In this document: in pieces, positions 26,861 to 36,716 of the stretch
Layout of the letters: each line of letters begins with the position of its first letter
Numbering within the stretch: position 1 is the first letter of the stretch
Program-made: the position numbers and the translations under genes
NCBI RefSeq assembly: GCF_023618015.1
Contig: NZ_JAJKBJ010000020.1
Location: 1-64,000, forward strand
DNA: 64,000 nucleotides
DNA from: Legionella maioricensis
GTDB taxonomy: Bacteria; Pseudomonadota; Gammaproteobacteria; Legionellales; Legionellaceae
Direction: 5' to 3'
Notes under the pieces: generated by a model
Database searches by the model: none
What the model saw: only the letters and a program-made list of their open reading frames with translations
What the model was told of the DNA's origin: nothing

Positions 26861-27342
26861 ATAATAGTGGATACGATAAAATAATAACTTTGGAACTGAT
26901 TAATGAAAAAGCCAGCGAGCAATTTGCAACTCAATTGGCATCATGCTTAAGTGCTCCTTTAATCGTTACTTTGAGTGGAGATATTGGCGCAGGTAAGACA
27001 ACCATTGTTCGCGCCATGCTTAAAGGCCTGGGAGTGCAGTCGGCAATTAAAAGTCCTACTTTTTCATTAGTAGAAAGCTATTTTTGTCGTAACTTGCATA
27101 TTCATCATTTTGATTTATATCGAATCCATCATGAGGATGAGTTAGAATATCTGGGTTTTAGAGATTATTTCTCTAATGAAAATATTTGTTTCATCGAATG
27201 GGCAGAAAACGCTGGAAAAGCCTTGCCGCAAGTTGATATTCGTTTTAACTTAAGTATTAAAGGGGCTGGACGCAACATGCAAATTACCGCATCAAGTGGC
27301 GCTGGCAAAAGAATTTTAGCTTGCCTGGCAGGTGAACAATGA
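26857..27342 (+). CDS. tsaE: tRNA t6A biosynthesis ATPase TsaE
   Basis: A 161-residue protein with the Walker A motif SGDIGAGKTTIVRAM near residue 39 and the conserved KSPTFSLVESY segment near 67, then HFDLYRI and a FIEWAENAG motif near 107. It is the ATPase partner of TsaD/TsaB in making threonylcarbamoyl-adenosine on tRNA. It overlaps both neighbours by 4 bases, indicating tight coupling. Confidence 0.95.
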   Translation: MNNSGYDKIITLELINEKASEQFATQLASCLSAPLIVTLSGDIGAGKTTIVRAMLKGLGVQSAIKSPTFSLVESYFCRNLHIHHFDLYRIHHEDELEYLGFRDYFSNENICFIEWAENAGKALPQVDIRFNLSIKGAGRNMQITASSGAGKRILACLAGEQ

Positions 27343-28808
27343 TCATGCGCGCATGGGGTTTGTGGGTAATCATGTGTATCAGCTCTGTTGCTGCATTTGC
27401 GGCACAGTTAAAAAATGTTACTGTGTCACAGCAGACAGGTACCACAACTCTTTATTTCACGATTAATGGCCCATTCACGCATAAACTATTTACGTTGCGC
27501 CAACCTAATCGAGTTGTGTTGGATTTAACCACCACTACGCTGGGAGTCAATTTATATCAATTAAACATTACCAATTCCCTTATTAAAAAAATAAGAAGTG
27601 GCTCGGCTGATGCTAGGTCCTTAAGATTGGTTCTTGATATGAGCCAAACTGTGCAAGTGAGATCCGCTCCCTGGCTATACAACGGAAAAGTTAATGGCAT
27701 CCGTTTGGATTTGATAGGAGGCAAGAATGATCTTGCTTCAAATAAATCAAAACCTCATATGATGAATAAAGCGATGATTAATAAATCCATTGTTAATAAA
27801 CCAACAAACAGAATCATTAAGCAAGCTAAAGCACCAATAAAAACTCAATTAACGAAGCAACCACCGCAACAACCTATAATTACTCATAAAATGCCAATTA
27901 GCGTGCCTCACAGTCCATCTAATAAATACTTGCGCGATGTAGTTGTGGTCCTGGATGCGGGTCATGGAGGCAAGGATCCTGGGGCAAAAGGTCCTCGACG
28001 CAGCCAGGAAAAAAATGTCGTCTTGGCAATCACTCTAAAGTTAAAGCAACTAATAGACAGACAACCCGGTATGCGAGCTGTTTTGACTCGTTCGGGCGAC
28101 TATTATGTGGGGCTTAGAGAACGATTAGCTATTGCCAGAAAGTATAATGGTGATGTATTTGTTTCTATTCATGCAGACGCTTTTAATAATCCGCACTCTA
28201 ATGGCGCTTCAGTATTTGCTTTATCACAAAGCGGAGCAACCAGCGAAGCGGCACGTTGGATTGCGGAAAAAGAAAACTACTCCGAATTAGGCGGGGTGAA
28301 TTTGGGAGATTTGGATGACTCCAATGGCGTGGTGCGCTCAGTATTAATTGATTTATCCCAAACGGCAACTATAAATTCAGGTTTGCAAATGGGAGGACGG
28401 GTTCTGGGACAACTGGGCAGTTTTACCAACTTGCACAATAGCAAGGTAGAGCAGGCACGGTTCATGGTTTTAAAATCCCCTGATATCCCCTCAATTTTAG
28501 TGGAAACAGGATTTATTTCTAATCCCATAGAGGAAAGAAATCTGACCAACCCCTCTTATCAAACTCGATTGAGTCAGGCAATATTTCAAGGGGTCAAAGC
28601 CTATTTTTGGGATAATCCTCCTCATGGTACTCGTATAGAAGCAATGACCAGCAATAAATTTCATATCGTAAGGGCAGGAGAAACGCTGCCAGGAATAGCT
28701 GCTCGTTACCATACTTCTGTGGGGGCAATGCAAGCAATGAATCGTTTGCCGGGTAATGCGAGATTGAGACCTGGGCAAAAACTGGCAATACCTTCCACAT
28801 GGGCATGA
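27339..28808 (+). CDS. amiB: N-acetylmuramoyl-L-alanine amidase with AMIN and LysM domains
   Basis: A 489-residue periplasmic enzyme. Order: signal peptide (residues 1-22, ending VAAFA), AMIN domain (about 25-125), a basic low-complexity linker rich in K, N, P and Q (about 130-195), zinc amidase of the Amidase_3 family (DVVVVLDAGHGGKDPGAKG near 201, VFVSIHADAFNNP near 276, ILVETGFISNPIEE near 386), and a C-terminal LysM (FHIVRAGETLPGIAARYH near 443). It splits septal peptidoglycan, with activation by EnvC-type factors. It overlaps mutL by 4 bases. Confidence 0.95.
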   Translation: MIMRAWGLWVIMCISSVAAFAAQLKNVTVSQQTGTTTLYFTINGPFTHKLFTLRQPNRVVLDLTTTTLGVNLYQLNITNSLIKKIRSGSADARSLRLVLDMSQTVQVRSAPWLYNGKVNGIRLDLIGGKNDLASNKSKPHMMNKAMINKSIVNKPTNRIIKQAKAPIKTQLTKQPPQQPIITHKMPISVPHSPSNKYLRDVVVVLDAGHGGKDPGAKGPRRSQEKNVVLAITLKLKQLIDRQPGMRAVLTRSGDYYVGLRERLAIARKYNGDVFVSIHADAFNNPHSNGASVFALSQSGATSEAARWIAEKENYSELGGVNLGDLDDSNGVVRSVLIDLSQTATINSGLQMGGRVLGQLGSFTNLHNSKVEQARFMVLKSPDIPSILVETGFISNPIEERNLTNPSYQTRLSQAIFQGVKAYFWDNPPHGTRIEAMTSNKFHIVRAGETLPGIAARYHTSVGAMQAMNRLPGNARLRPGQKLAIPSTWA

Positions 28809-30580
28809 GAATTCATCAGCTGCCTCCTGCAATAGCAAATCAAATTGCTGCAGGAGAAGTAATAGAAAGACCGGCTTCTGTTGTTAAGGAGTTATTGGAA
28901 AATTCTTTGGATGCAGGCGCTGATTCCATTACCGTTGAAGTAGGTTACGGTGGACTGAATCAAATCAAAATCAGTGATAATGGGGTAGGCATTGTTGCCG
29001 AAGATTTGCCCTTGGCCGTTGCGGCGCATGCGACCAGTAAAATTACAACACTTGATGATTTATATGCAATTGATAGCATGGGGTTTAGAGGAGAGGCTTT
29101 AGCGAGTATTGCTTCAGTTGCTAAAGTCACCATCAGCTCAAGACCTGCGCAACAAGAACACGCCATGATGCTGCATGTCCATGACTCCAGGAGTACCCTT
29201 GCTCCTTGCGCACGAAACGTGGGAACCACAATTGATGTTGTTGATTTGTTTTTTAATGCCCCGGTGCGTAAGCGATTTCTTAAGAATGAAAAATTAGAGT
29301 TTCAAGCCATAGAAACGGTTATTAAACGTTTTGCCTTGAGCGCGCCGCACATTGGTTTATCTTTAAAACATAATAATAAACTGGTCCTATCCTTACCCGC
29401 AGCGATTAATGAACAAGCGAAACAGATCCGAATGACCAAGATATTTGGCAGTGCTTTTACGAAAGATGCGATCTATCTCGATACAGAGCGAGGGGCGATG
29501 CGTCTTAGTGGTTGGATAAGTGGTCCTAATTATCAACGCAGCCAAAACGACAGGCAGTGGGTTTATATTAATCAGCGCATGGTTAAAGACAAATTAATTA
29601 ATCATGCTTTAAAACAAGCTTACGATGGTTTGCTTTACCCGGGACGTTTTCCCGCTTGCCTGCTGTATTTGACGATTCATACTGCTGAAGTGGATGTGAA
29701 CGTGCACCCCACCAAACATGAGGTCCGATTCCAACAACCTCGTTTGGTTCATGATTTTTTTACCTCGCAATTGAGTGCCGCTTTAAAATCAGCAGGGTCG
29801 AAAAATGAAGAAAAAGTCTATGAGTATGAGTCTTACTCAGCAGAGTCTGCGGATGTTTGTGAACCTTATTTATATCCGAAGCCTACGAGACCAACCGAGC
29901 CGGATCTAATTTTATCATCCACCGCGCTATCCGATGCTGATCTAAAAAATTCCATCCAGGAACAAAGTGATTTATCTCAAAGAGACCATCCTCCTGCGCC
30001 ATGGAATGACAATAGAGCACTGCGAGGCGTTGCACCCAGAAAATCCTTACCTCCTGTTGAGGATGAGTCATGGTGGGTTATTCTAAATAATCAATATATT
30101 TTGGTGTTCTTAGAGCAACAACCTCACCTTGTCGATCTTATCGCTCTCCAGAAAAAATGGTTATTAAACCAGTTGAATTCGGATAATTTGCCATTGGAGA
30201 GTCGACCTTTATTAGTACCTGTCAGCTACGGGGTGTCAGCAAAATTAAAAGAGAGAATACATGAACTCCAATCCAGCGTTGAGCAAGTAGGCGTTCGTAT
30301 GGAATGGTCTAAAGAAGACAAATTACTGATTCGAACGGTACCGATTAAAGTTCCTTATTTAGATATTCGTTTATTTGCAGAATCTGTAGCTGAGTTAGAA
30401 TCTTTTCAACTCGATCAAGTGAGGCAAGTGATGAGTCAATGCCAACGTTTTGATCCCCAATTTTTAAGTGTTGAAGAGCGAATGGAGTTGAATCTTTTTT
30501 TATTGAGCGATCAACATAAAGGAGAAGGTATTTATAAAGCTTTATCAGTAGATGATTGCAGGATGTTATTACATGTCTAG
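28805..30580 (+). CDS. mutL: DNA mismatch repair protein MutL
   Basis: A 591-residue protein from the ATGA overlap with amiB (MRIHQLPPAIANQIAAGEV). The N-terminal GHKL ATPase is complete: ELLENSLDAGAD near residue 30, DNGVGI near 58, TSKI and GFRGEALASIASVAK near 92. A linker (about 340-410) leads to a C-terminal dimerisation domain. The DQHA endonuclease motif is absent (LVDLIALQKKWL is in its place), as in enteric MutL, where nicking is done by MutH. A MutH gene is not in this window. It overlaps miaA by 8 bases. Confidence 0.96.
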   Translation: MRIHQLPPAIANQIAAGEVIERPASVVKELLENSLDAGADSITVEVGYGGLNQIKISDNGVGIVAEDLPLAVAAHATSKITTLDDLYAIDSMGFRGEALASIASVAKVTISSRPAQQEHAMMLHVHDSRSTLAPCARNVGTTIDVVDLFFNAPVRKRFLKNEKLEFQAIETVIKRFALSAPHIGLSLKHNNKLVLSLPAAINEQAKQIRMTKIFGSAFTKDAIYLDTERGAMRLSGWISGPNYQRSQNDRQWVYINQRMVKDKLINHALKQAYDGLLYPGRFPACLLYLTIHTAEVDVNVHPTKHEVRFQQPRLVHDFFTSQLSAALKSAGSKNEEKVYEYESYSAESADVCEPYLYPKPTRPTEPDLILSSTALSDADLKNSIQEQSDLSQRDHPPAPWNDNRALRGVAPRKSLPPVEDESWWVILNNQYILVFLEQQPHLVDLIALQKKWLLNQLNSDNLPLESRPLLVPVSYGVSAKLKERIHELQSSVEQVGVRMEWSKEDKLLIRTVPIKVPYLDIRLFAESVAELESFQLDQVRQVMSQCQRFDPQFLSVEERMELNLFLLSDQHKGEGIYKALSVDDCRMLLHV

Positions 30581-31511
30581 TTTAGTTTTTTGTTTGATGG
30601 GACCAACTGCTTCAGGGAAAACGGCTTTAGCTTGTGAGTTAGTGAACTATTATCCTTTTGAAATCATTAGTGTGGATTCCGCAATGATTTACAGGGATAT
30701 GAATATTGGCACCGCCAAGCCTTCCAGCGATGAGCTGCAATTAGCTCCTCACCATCTGATTAATATCAAAGATCCTATAGAATCTTATTCAGCAGCACAG
30801 TTTTGTACCGATGCATCTTCATTATGTGACTCTATTCTCAGCAAAGGAAAAATTCCTTTATTGGTGGGGGGGACGATGATGTATTTTAATGCACTTCAAA
30901 AAGGATTATCTGTTCTGCCAGAAGCCAATGCAGTCGTACGTAAGCAACTGGAAGATGAGGCTGTTCGGTATGGCTGGCCTGCGTTATATCAAAAATTAAC
31001 GGCGATTGATCCTAATACGGCTGCCCGTATTCATGCGCATGACGCACAAAGAATTCAAAGAGCTTTAGAAGTATATTATTTAACAGGGATACCTTTATCC
31101 ACGCTGCTTGCAGAAGAAAAGAGGGACTCGAATTATCGTTTTATCAATATAGCTCTCTTTCCCCAACAAAGATCATGGTTGCACGAGCGCATCGCTCAAC
31201 GATTTGAACAAATGTTGACGGAAGGATTGGTTGATGAGGTTCGTCATTTACAGGAAAAATGGAGTTTGCATATGAATTTGCCGGCGATGCGCTGTGTGGG
31301 TTACAGGCAGGTTTTAGAGTATCTTCAGGGTGAATATGATTATGCGACCATGCGTGATAAAGGCATTGCTGCAACAAGACAATTAGCGAAACGTCAATTA
31401 ACCTGGCTCAGACATTGGGATGATGCTCTGTTTTATGATCCGCAAAATCCGACTTTTAGTGATGAGATTATAGCGAAAAGCAGGGAAATATTGGATAATG
31501 AGGCTTCTTAA
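30573..31511 (+). CDS. miaA: tRNA dimethylallyltransferase
   Basis: A 312-residue protein with a P-loop at the start (CLMGPTASGKTALACEL), the DMAPP-binding ISVDSAMIYRDMNIGTAKP near residue 30, and MRCVGYRQVLEYLQGEYDY near 241. It prenylates A37 of tRNAs reading UNN codons. I start at ATG 30573 inside the mutL end. In E. coli hfq follows miaA; here a zinc finger gene follows instead and hfq is not present. Confidence 0.96.
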   Translation: MSSLVFCLMGPTASGKTALACELVNYYPFEIISVDSAMIYRDMNIGTAKPSSDELQLAPHHLINIKDPIESYSAAQFCTDASSLCDSILSKGKIPLLVGGTMMYFNALQKGLSVLPEANAVVRKQLEDEAVRYGWPALYQKLTAIDPNTAARIHAHDAQRIQRALEVYYLTGIPLSTLLAEEKRDSNYRFINIALFPQQRSWLHERIAQRFEQMLTEGLVDEVRHLQEKWSLHMNLPAMRCVGYRQVLEYLQGEYDYATMRDKGIAATRQLAKRQLTWLRHWDDALFYDPQNPTFSDEIIAKSREILDNEAS

Positions 31512-31538
31512 ATTCTGGCCATGCCGTAAAGGAAAATC

Positions 31539-31733
31539 ATGTCAACATCAAACAAAGAACCGGCAAGCACTAAAAAAAATTATGTTGTGCACCGAAATGA
31601 ATTGCCACTCTGTTGTCCTACAGATTCTATGATCCTGTGGAACGCTCACCCTAAAGTGTATTTGCCCATAGAAAAAACAGGGGTTGAAGTGTGTCCTTAT
31701 TGTGGCTCTCGATTTGTGTTGCAGAATGATTAA
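31539..31733 (+). CDS. CHCC-type zinc finger protein (NDUFS6-like)
   Basis: A 64-residue protein. The zinc ligands are visible: ELPLCCPTDS near residue 21, His in NAHPKVYLPI, and EVCPYCGSRFVL near the end. This is the zf-CHCC family of small bacterial proteins related to the zinc-binding accessory subunit of complex I. Its stop overlaps the start of the heptosyltransferase gene (ATGATTAA), so the two are coupled, as seen in other gammaproteobacteria. Confidence 0.9.
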   Translation: MSTSNKEPASTKKNYVVHRNELPLCCPTDSMILWNAHPKVYLPIEKTGVEVCPYCGSRFVLQND

Positions 31734-32772
31734 TTCTATTTGTATTGTCAGACTTTCCGCTTTAGGGGATGTTCTGATGATGGTTCCTCTAATCCGTACT
31801 CTGCAAGCTTGCTTACCTGATACCCAATTGACTTGGATTATTTCAAGACCTGCATTTGATTTGGTGGAGGGAATGGATGGCGTTGAGTTTATCGTCATTG
31901 AGAAACCTAAACGCCTCATTGATTTATGGCGGTTTAAACAACAAATGCGTTCTCGCCACTTTGACGTTTTATTAGCGCCTCAAGCGAGTTTGAGGACCAA
32001 TTTGCTTTACCCATTAATTAATGCAAAACGTAAAATTGGTTATGATGCTCATCGGGCGAATGATGCACATGGATGGTTTGTAAAAGAACGGATCACGCCA
32101 GGATTGGATCATACCTTAGACGGGTTTTTAAAATTCGCAGAACCTTTGGGAGTCAGTGAAAAAATAATTCGTTGGGACTTACCCATTGCTGCTGCTGATT
32201 ATGAGTGGGCAGAAAATCATTTACCCAAACAGGGGCCAATCCTTGTGGTTAATCCTGCTGCCAGTAAACCCGAACGCAGCTGGCCAGTCGAACGCTACAT
32301 CACTGTGCTGGAGCAAGCTCAGAATCAATGGGGGGCTCAAATTGTTTTAACTGGCGGCCCTGGGGAGTACGATAAACTTTTGGCCGAGCAAATTCTTCAG
32401 AAGATTCCTGCGACCAATCTGGTAGGTAAAACAAAACCCAAACAATTATTAGCGGTGATTAGTAAAGCAACCGCAGTTCTTTGTCCTGATACGGGACCTT
32501 CTCATATGTCTGCAGCGGTAAATACTCCAGTAGTGGCCTTACATGCAGTTACCAACCCATCAGTTTCGGGCCCTTATATTTTTCAACATTTGGTCGTGAA
32601 TCGATATCCCCAAGCAGTAGAAAAAGTTTTAGGACTCACCATGGAGCAGCACGTTTGGGGCACTCATGTCCATGGAGAGGAAGCGATGAAGTTAATATCT
32701 GTTGATGATGTAATAAAAAAATTGGCTGAAATTTTTTATAAACCTGATGAGTCCGAGCTCTCTTTGAGTTAA
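31726..32772 (+). CDS. ADP-heptose:LPS heptosyltransferase family (GT9)
   Basis: About 348 residues from ATG 31726 (MINSICIVRLSALGDVLMM). GT9 marks: VRLSALGDVLMMVPLIRTL at the N-terminus; the GHGK-like nucleotide-sugar region VLTGGPGEYDKLLAEQILQK near residue 205; and the binding site ATAVLCPDTGPSHMSAAVNTPVVAL near 248, where DTGP-SHMSAA contacts ADP-heptose. It adds a sugar to the LPS core on the cytoplasmic face of the inner membrane. The exact linkage (WaaC or WaaF type) is not resolvable here. Confidence 0.92.
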   Translation: MINSICIVRLSALGDVLMMVPLIRTLQACLPDTQLTWIISRPAFDLVEGMDGVEFIVIEKPKRLIDLWRFKQQMRSRHFDVLLAPQASLRTNLLYPLINAKRKIGYDAHRANDAHGWFVKERITPGLDHTLDGFLKFAEPLGVSEKIIRWDLPIAAADYEWAENHLPKQGPILVVNPAASKPERSWPVERYITVLEQAQNQWGAQIVLTGGPGEYDKLLAEQILQKIPATNLVGKTKPKQLLAVISKATAVLCPDTGPSHMSAAVNTPVVALHAVTNPSVSGPYIFQHLVVNRYPQAVEKVLGLTMEQHVWGTHVHGEEAMKLISVDDVIKKLAEIFYKPDESELSLS

Positions 32773-32875
32773 AAAATTTTTAATTAATCCTTTGTTTATT
32801 TAAACTTATTCATTAAAATTTTTGCTTCAATTGGGGGATTCTATCTGAATCAAATTTAAATACCGGAGCATAGGG

Positions 32876-33706
32876 ATGCAGCTTTCTAATCAACAATGTG
32901 ATTTTTTCTTCACTAATGGATATTTGGTTTTACCTGATTTTTTTACTAAAGAAGTGTGCAATATTTTAAGAGAAAGAATCAGCACGCTGATTAAAAATAA
33001 TCAGGATACTATTCCTAAAACAATTTTTTCCACTCAAACTCATGAGCATGCTCAAAAACAATATTTCCTGGAGTCTGGAGATAAAATCCACTATTTCTTT
33101 GAACCCGGCGCTTTTGACGTCAATGGTGAAAGTATCCATCCTTTTGAGCAATCCATAAATAAAATAGGACATGCGTTGCATGAGTTAGATCCCGTATTTA
33201 AAAAATATTCACGTGATGCACGTATCAAAAATATCAGTCACCAGCTCGGATTAAAATCAGTAAGCCTAGTGCAATCGATGTATATTTTTAAACAACCGGG
33301 AATAGGTGCGGAAGTCTTATGTCATCAGGACAGCAGTTATATTTTTGGACAGGATACTGATACCTTAGGTTTCTGGTTTGCGCTTGAGGATGCTACTTTG
33401 GAAAACGGGTGTTTGGAGGTCATTCCAAGCCCTGATACGACACCTTTAAAACAGCGAATGTTGCGCCAAGGGGATGAAATTTATTTTGAAGATTATGATG
33501 CAACCCCCTGGCCAGAAGAAACAAGTATTGCTTTACCTGTTGAAAAAGGAACTTTGATTTTATTACACGGGCGAGTACCGCATAAAAGTAAGGCTAATTT
33601 GTCCGGAAAATCAAGACATGCCTATACCTTGCATCTGGTCGATACCACGTTACCTTATCCGAAAAACAATTGGCTACAATGGCCAAATGGGATTCCCGCG
33701 TTATAG
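32876..33706 (+). CDS. legD1: phytanoyl-CoA dioxygenase family protein, LegD1-like
   Basis: A 276-residue Fe(II)/2-oxoglutarate oxygenase of the PhyH family. The iron ligands are HQDSSYIFG (His150, Asp152) and the distal His in LLHGRVPHKSKAN near residue 231; the 2-oxoglutarate Arg is in KSRHAYTLHL near 243. FWFALEDATLENGCLEVIP near 162 is also typical. It resembles eukaryotic PHYHD1. A protein of this kind in the same neighbourhood of L. pneumophila is listed as the Dot/Icm effector LegD1; I name it on that basis. Substrate unknown. GGAG and AGGG precede the ATG. Confidence 0.85.
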   Translation: MQLSNQQCDFFFTNGYLVLPDFFTKEVCNILRERISTLIKNNQDTIPKTIFSTQTHEHAQKQYFLESGDKIHYFFEPGAFDVNGESIHPFEQSINKIGHALHELDPVFKKYSRDARIKNISHQLGLKSVSLVQSMYIFKQPGIGAEVLCHQDSSYIFGQDTDTLGFWFALEDATLENGCLEVIPSPDTTPLKQRMLRQGDEIYFEDYDATPWPEETSIALPVEKGTLILLHGRVPHKSKANLSGKSRHAYTLHLVDTTLPYPKNNWLQWPNGIPAL

Positions 33707-33731
33707 CTACACTCGGGTGTTTCTTCTCACG

Positions 33732-33762
33732 CCTACGTGCTGCGACTTGCTCGCAGCATCCC
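33732..33762. repeat. REP-like half element / convergent terminator
   Basis: CCTACGTGCTGCGACTTGC and the following TCGCAGCATCC contain a perfect 7-bp hairpin (GCTGCGA 33739-33745, TCGCAGC 33751-33757). The sequence is a single arm of the palindromic element seen in full at 50820-50906 and 59937-60047. It lies between convergent legD1 and the ATPase gene. Confidence 0.6.
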
Positions 33763-33770
33763 TATGACGA

Positions 33771-36716
33771 TTAATTATAACGTGCCATTCTCACAGGTAT
33801 CTCTTCTTCCTGTATTTCACTGTCACTCAAGGCTTCTTCATTAGGGGATTTCCTATTCAATGTGCTCAGCGCAAAATTGAAGGCAGAATCATGCTGCTCT
33901 TCTTGTGTCGGCAATGCAGGAGAGGATAATTCCTTATTTGCTAGAGGGATAGGGGAAACTAAATCCACATTATCTGCTACCGGTGAGTTTACCCACTTAT
34001 CAGCAAATAAATAAGTAGCAGTTAATAATGTAAATAAGCCAAACAAGGTGCCTGCCCCCAATATGCAAACACTGCTTATTGCCGCAGCAGCGCCGGCAGT
34101 AAATACAATAGCCGGAAGTGCTAAACCTCCCGTTGCTACAGTTGAGATTAATAGGCCACAAATAAACAGAGCGCTGGCACCCGCAAGTAAACTAATGGAT
34201 AAATCAGACGCCAAAAGTCCCTTTAACCATGACGTTTTTTTGTCTAGTGCATGGTCAATTGACAGCGGTACCCGATAAGAATTAAATAATACAAACAAGG
34301 TAGTTGAGGCCATTATAAATAAAGGAATGATGGGGGAAACAGCAATGCCAGCAATAGAGAAAGAAATAATAAAAGCTAAGAAAGCTATGGCTCCATAAGT
34401 CAATAGCATTTGATTTTGGAGAACATTTTTTTTCAAAAATTGATTGAGATTATTATGCTCAAAAAGATAATCTAAGGAACCGTTCAAACTGATGTCGGTG
34501 AAAAAAGCAGCTTTATTATCAGACCTTATGGCGCAGCTAATACCGCCTTTTTCACTGACCATTCTGGAACAGGGCGCATCATTTAAGCCATCACCAACAA
34601 ACCAAACTCCTTTGGGGTTTACCTGTTCAGAGCTCATTAAATTTGCCAGGAAATTTTCTTTGTCCTGCGGTGTTTGTTCGGCATAGATATCATCTAAATC
34701 AAAAATATCTCCATTCTGTTGATTAAAGCCTATGGCAGACAATTGGCTATCCCCGGTCAGCATAATTATTTTTTTGCCTTCTCTTTTTAAACGATTAAGT
34801 GCGACTAATATGTCTTCTCGAACCTCATGTTTAATATAAATTACGCCTTGATAAACCTTATCTTCAGCCACATACACCGGTGAAAGTCCTTGCTCTATTT
34901 TTTGGAGATCGAGAGGTGGTAATTTTATACCCGAATGACGTAAGTAATTTGCATTGCCTATATGAATCTGTTTGCCCTGAACTATCCCTGATAAACCTCT
35001 GTTCCTTGAATCCGTGGATGCTTCTGCAATATCCTGAAAAATGCTTTCTCCCATAGTTCTAGTTTCATAATAATTAGTAATGGCCTTAGCCAGGGGATGC
35101 TCTGCTCCATGTTGTTTTTCTAATAGATAAACTCTGCCCCATAGTGAGGAAGAAATACCTTCAGATGATTCTACTTCACTGTTACCTGTAGTTAGAGTAC
35201 CTGTTTTATCAAATACAATAGTATGGATGTCATGAGAGTGGTTACATAAGTTTTCATCGCGTATTGTAATGTCTTTATTATTACGCTGGTACATATTAAG
35301 TACGCTTGGTAATTGATGGGCTATGGCCATGGTGCAGGGGCAGACTGCAAATAAAATACCGGTGACGTTTTGCAATAATAAAGGGATAGTCAGTATTCCT
35401 AAGGCAAATGGAATCGTAATTGACGCCACAATACCAACAGCAATCAATGCAGTATAGAGATAAGTAAACTTGCGGTTTGATTCTAAGGTAATGTTTTCAC
35501 GAGCGCGATTCGAGCGAAATAATAATTTATTGACGGTGCTGTTGTAAGAGTCCTCAGTGGCATAAACGGAGACAGGATGACCAAGGTTAATTGCCCCAGC
35601 AGGAATAGAGTGCATGCATCGCTTACTTTGTTGCGATTCACCAGTTAGCAATGAGGGATCAACAACAGTGCTTCCCTTAATAAGAATGCAATCAACAGGG
35701 AAGCATTCGCCACGGTTTACTTTAATTATCATTCCTTTCTTGATGGCGCATTTCTTTTCCATCAGTACATTATCATTATCCAATTGCACCTGTATGGATT
35801 GGAAAAACTCATTGGATTTTTTCGTGTTTTCATTAGAGCTCACGACTTGTTGTGTCAATTGAGTCTGCTCTTGATATTTTTTCCTATTAGAAAAGAGCTC
35901 GATCTGTTGATCCAATTGGGTCTGTTGTTCTTGTGAGAGTTGATAACAGGGGTATTCCTCTGACATTTGCGGGAATAATGCCTTCACTCCTTGTAAATGC
36001 ATCTTTGTCGATTTGCGCAAAACCTGACGTTTAATTTCATCCATGCCATTAATAATGGTTATCAGTATGAGCGGCATGACAAAACTCATGAAAATCATGG
36101 AAAAGCTACTTGCCAAGGGCATGGAAATCGCATGGAAAAGAGTGTGTGCTAAAGATAAGCTCCAGCCTAAAGTGACTGTAGTGGTCATATTCGCCAGATT
36201 ATTATTGTTACGAAGATTCTGGAAAAAATTAATAAGATATTCTCTGGCCGTGAATGCAGTGGTTAAAAAGGTTAGCGAGGTTAATCCAATGGTCAGCAGT
36301 AAGGAGGGGGGGAATAGGACTGATAAACCAACGATTGCCCCCATTGCTAACAGGTTGACTATAATATTTATCCAATTGATTTTAGTTGAGTCATTGGTTG
36401 GGGTGTCTGGATGGTTATCAATGAGATCGAAAGACGAGCTTAAACTTGCTTTAAGTCGGGTAAGAAGTTGGGTACGGCTGGTCTCACCTTGATTAAATCG
36501 GTGTTCATTACCTTCGATGGTTATAAATAAGCGGTGAACGCCCAGCGCTTGAGGTTCCGCATCCATAATTAATTGCGCATTTTCAGGCAACATCTCTGAC
36601 TCTTTACATTCATCCAAACAATTATTGAGTAAACTTTGAATGGTATTTCCGCAGCCTGCGTGGCACATAATCCCGGAGACTAAGAAAGAGTCTTGAAAAA
36701 TTATTTGTTTTGTCAT
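33771..36716 (-). CDS. P1B-type heavy-metal transporting ATPase
   Basis: A 981-residue membrane protein. An N-terminal HMA-like part has GIMCHAGCGNTIQSLLNNC near residue 16 (a CxxxC variant). It then has membrane helices, LLTGESQQSKR (actuator TGES) near 353, the intramembrane metal motif FAVCPCTMAIAHQLP near 449, and the phosphorylation site VFDKTGTLTTGNSEV near 495. IMLTGDSQL near 644 and VGDGLNDAPCS near 690 complete the P domain. CPC points to Cu+/Ag+ or similar soft metals. The C-terminal tail (about 110 residues) has extra hydrophobic stretches and is longer than usual. It lies near icmX, but co-regulation is not shown. Confidence 0.92.
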   Translation of the reverse strand: MTKQIIFQDSFLVSGIMCHAGCGNTIQSLLNNCLDECKESEMLPENAQLIMDAEPQALGVHRLFITIEGNEHRFNQGETSRTQLLTRLKASLSSSFDLIDNHPDTPTNDSTKINWINIIVNLLAMGAIVGLSVLFPPSLLLTIGLTSLTFLTTAFTAREYLINFFQNLRNNNNLANMTTTVTLGWSLSLAHTLFHAISMPLASSFSMIFMSFVMPLILITIINGMDEIKRQVLRKSTKMHLQGVKALFPQMSEEYPCYQLSQEQQTQLDQQIELFSNRKKYQEQTQLTQQVVSSNENTKKSNEFFQSIQVQLDNDNVLMEKKCAIKKGMIIKVNRGECFPVDCILIKGSTVVDPSLLTGESQQSKRCMHSIPAGAINLGHPVSVYATEDSYNSTVNKLLFRSNRARENITLESNRKFTYLYTALIAVGIVASITIPFALGILTIPLLLQNVTGILFAVCPCTMAIAHQLPSVLNMYQRNNKDITIRDENLCNHSHDIHTIVFDKTGTLTTGNSEVESSEGISSSLWGRVYLLEKQHGAEHPLAKAITNYYETRTMGESIFQDIAEASTDSRNRGLSGIVQGKQIHIGNANYLRHSGIKLPPLDLQKIEQGLSPVYVAEDKVYQGVIYIKHEVREDILVALNRLKREGKKIIMLTGDSQLSAIGFNQQNGDIFDLDDIYAEQTPQDKENFLANLMSSEQVNPKGVWFVGDGLNDAPCSRMVSEKGGISCAIRSDNKAAFFTDISLNGSLDYLFEHNNLNQFLKKNVLQNQMLLTYGAIAFLAFIISFSIAGIAVSPIIPLFIMASTTLFVLFNSYRVPLSIDHALDKKTSWLKGLLASDLSISLLAGASALFICGLLISTVATGGLALPAIVFTAGAAAAISSVCILGAGTLFGLFTLLTATYLFADKWVNSPVADNVDLVSPIPLANKELSSPALPTQEEQHDSAFNFALSTLNRKSPNEEALSDSEIQEEEIPVRMARYN

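Noticed and set aside
28497-28838. 113-codon minus-strand frame over the amiB-mutL junction
   Set aside because: Antisense to two well-identified genes.
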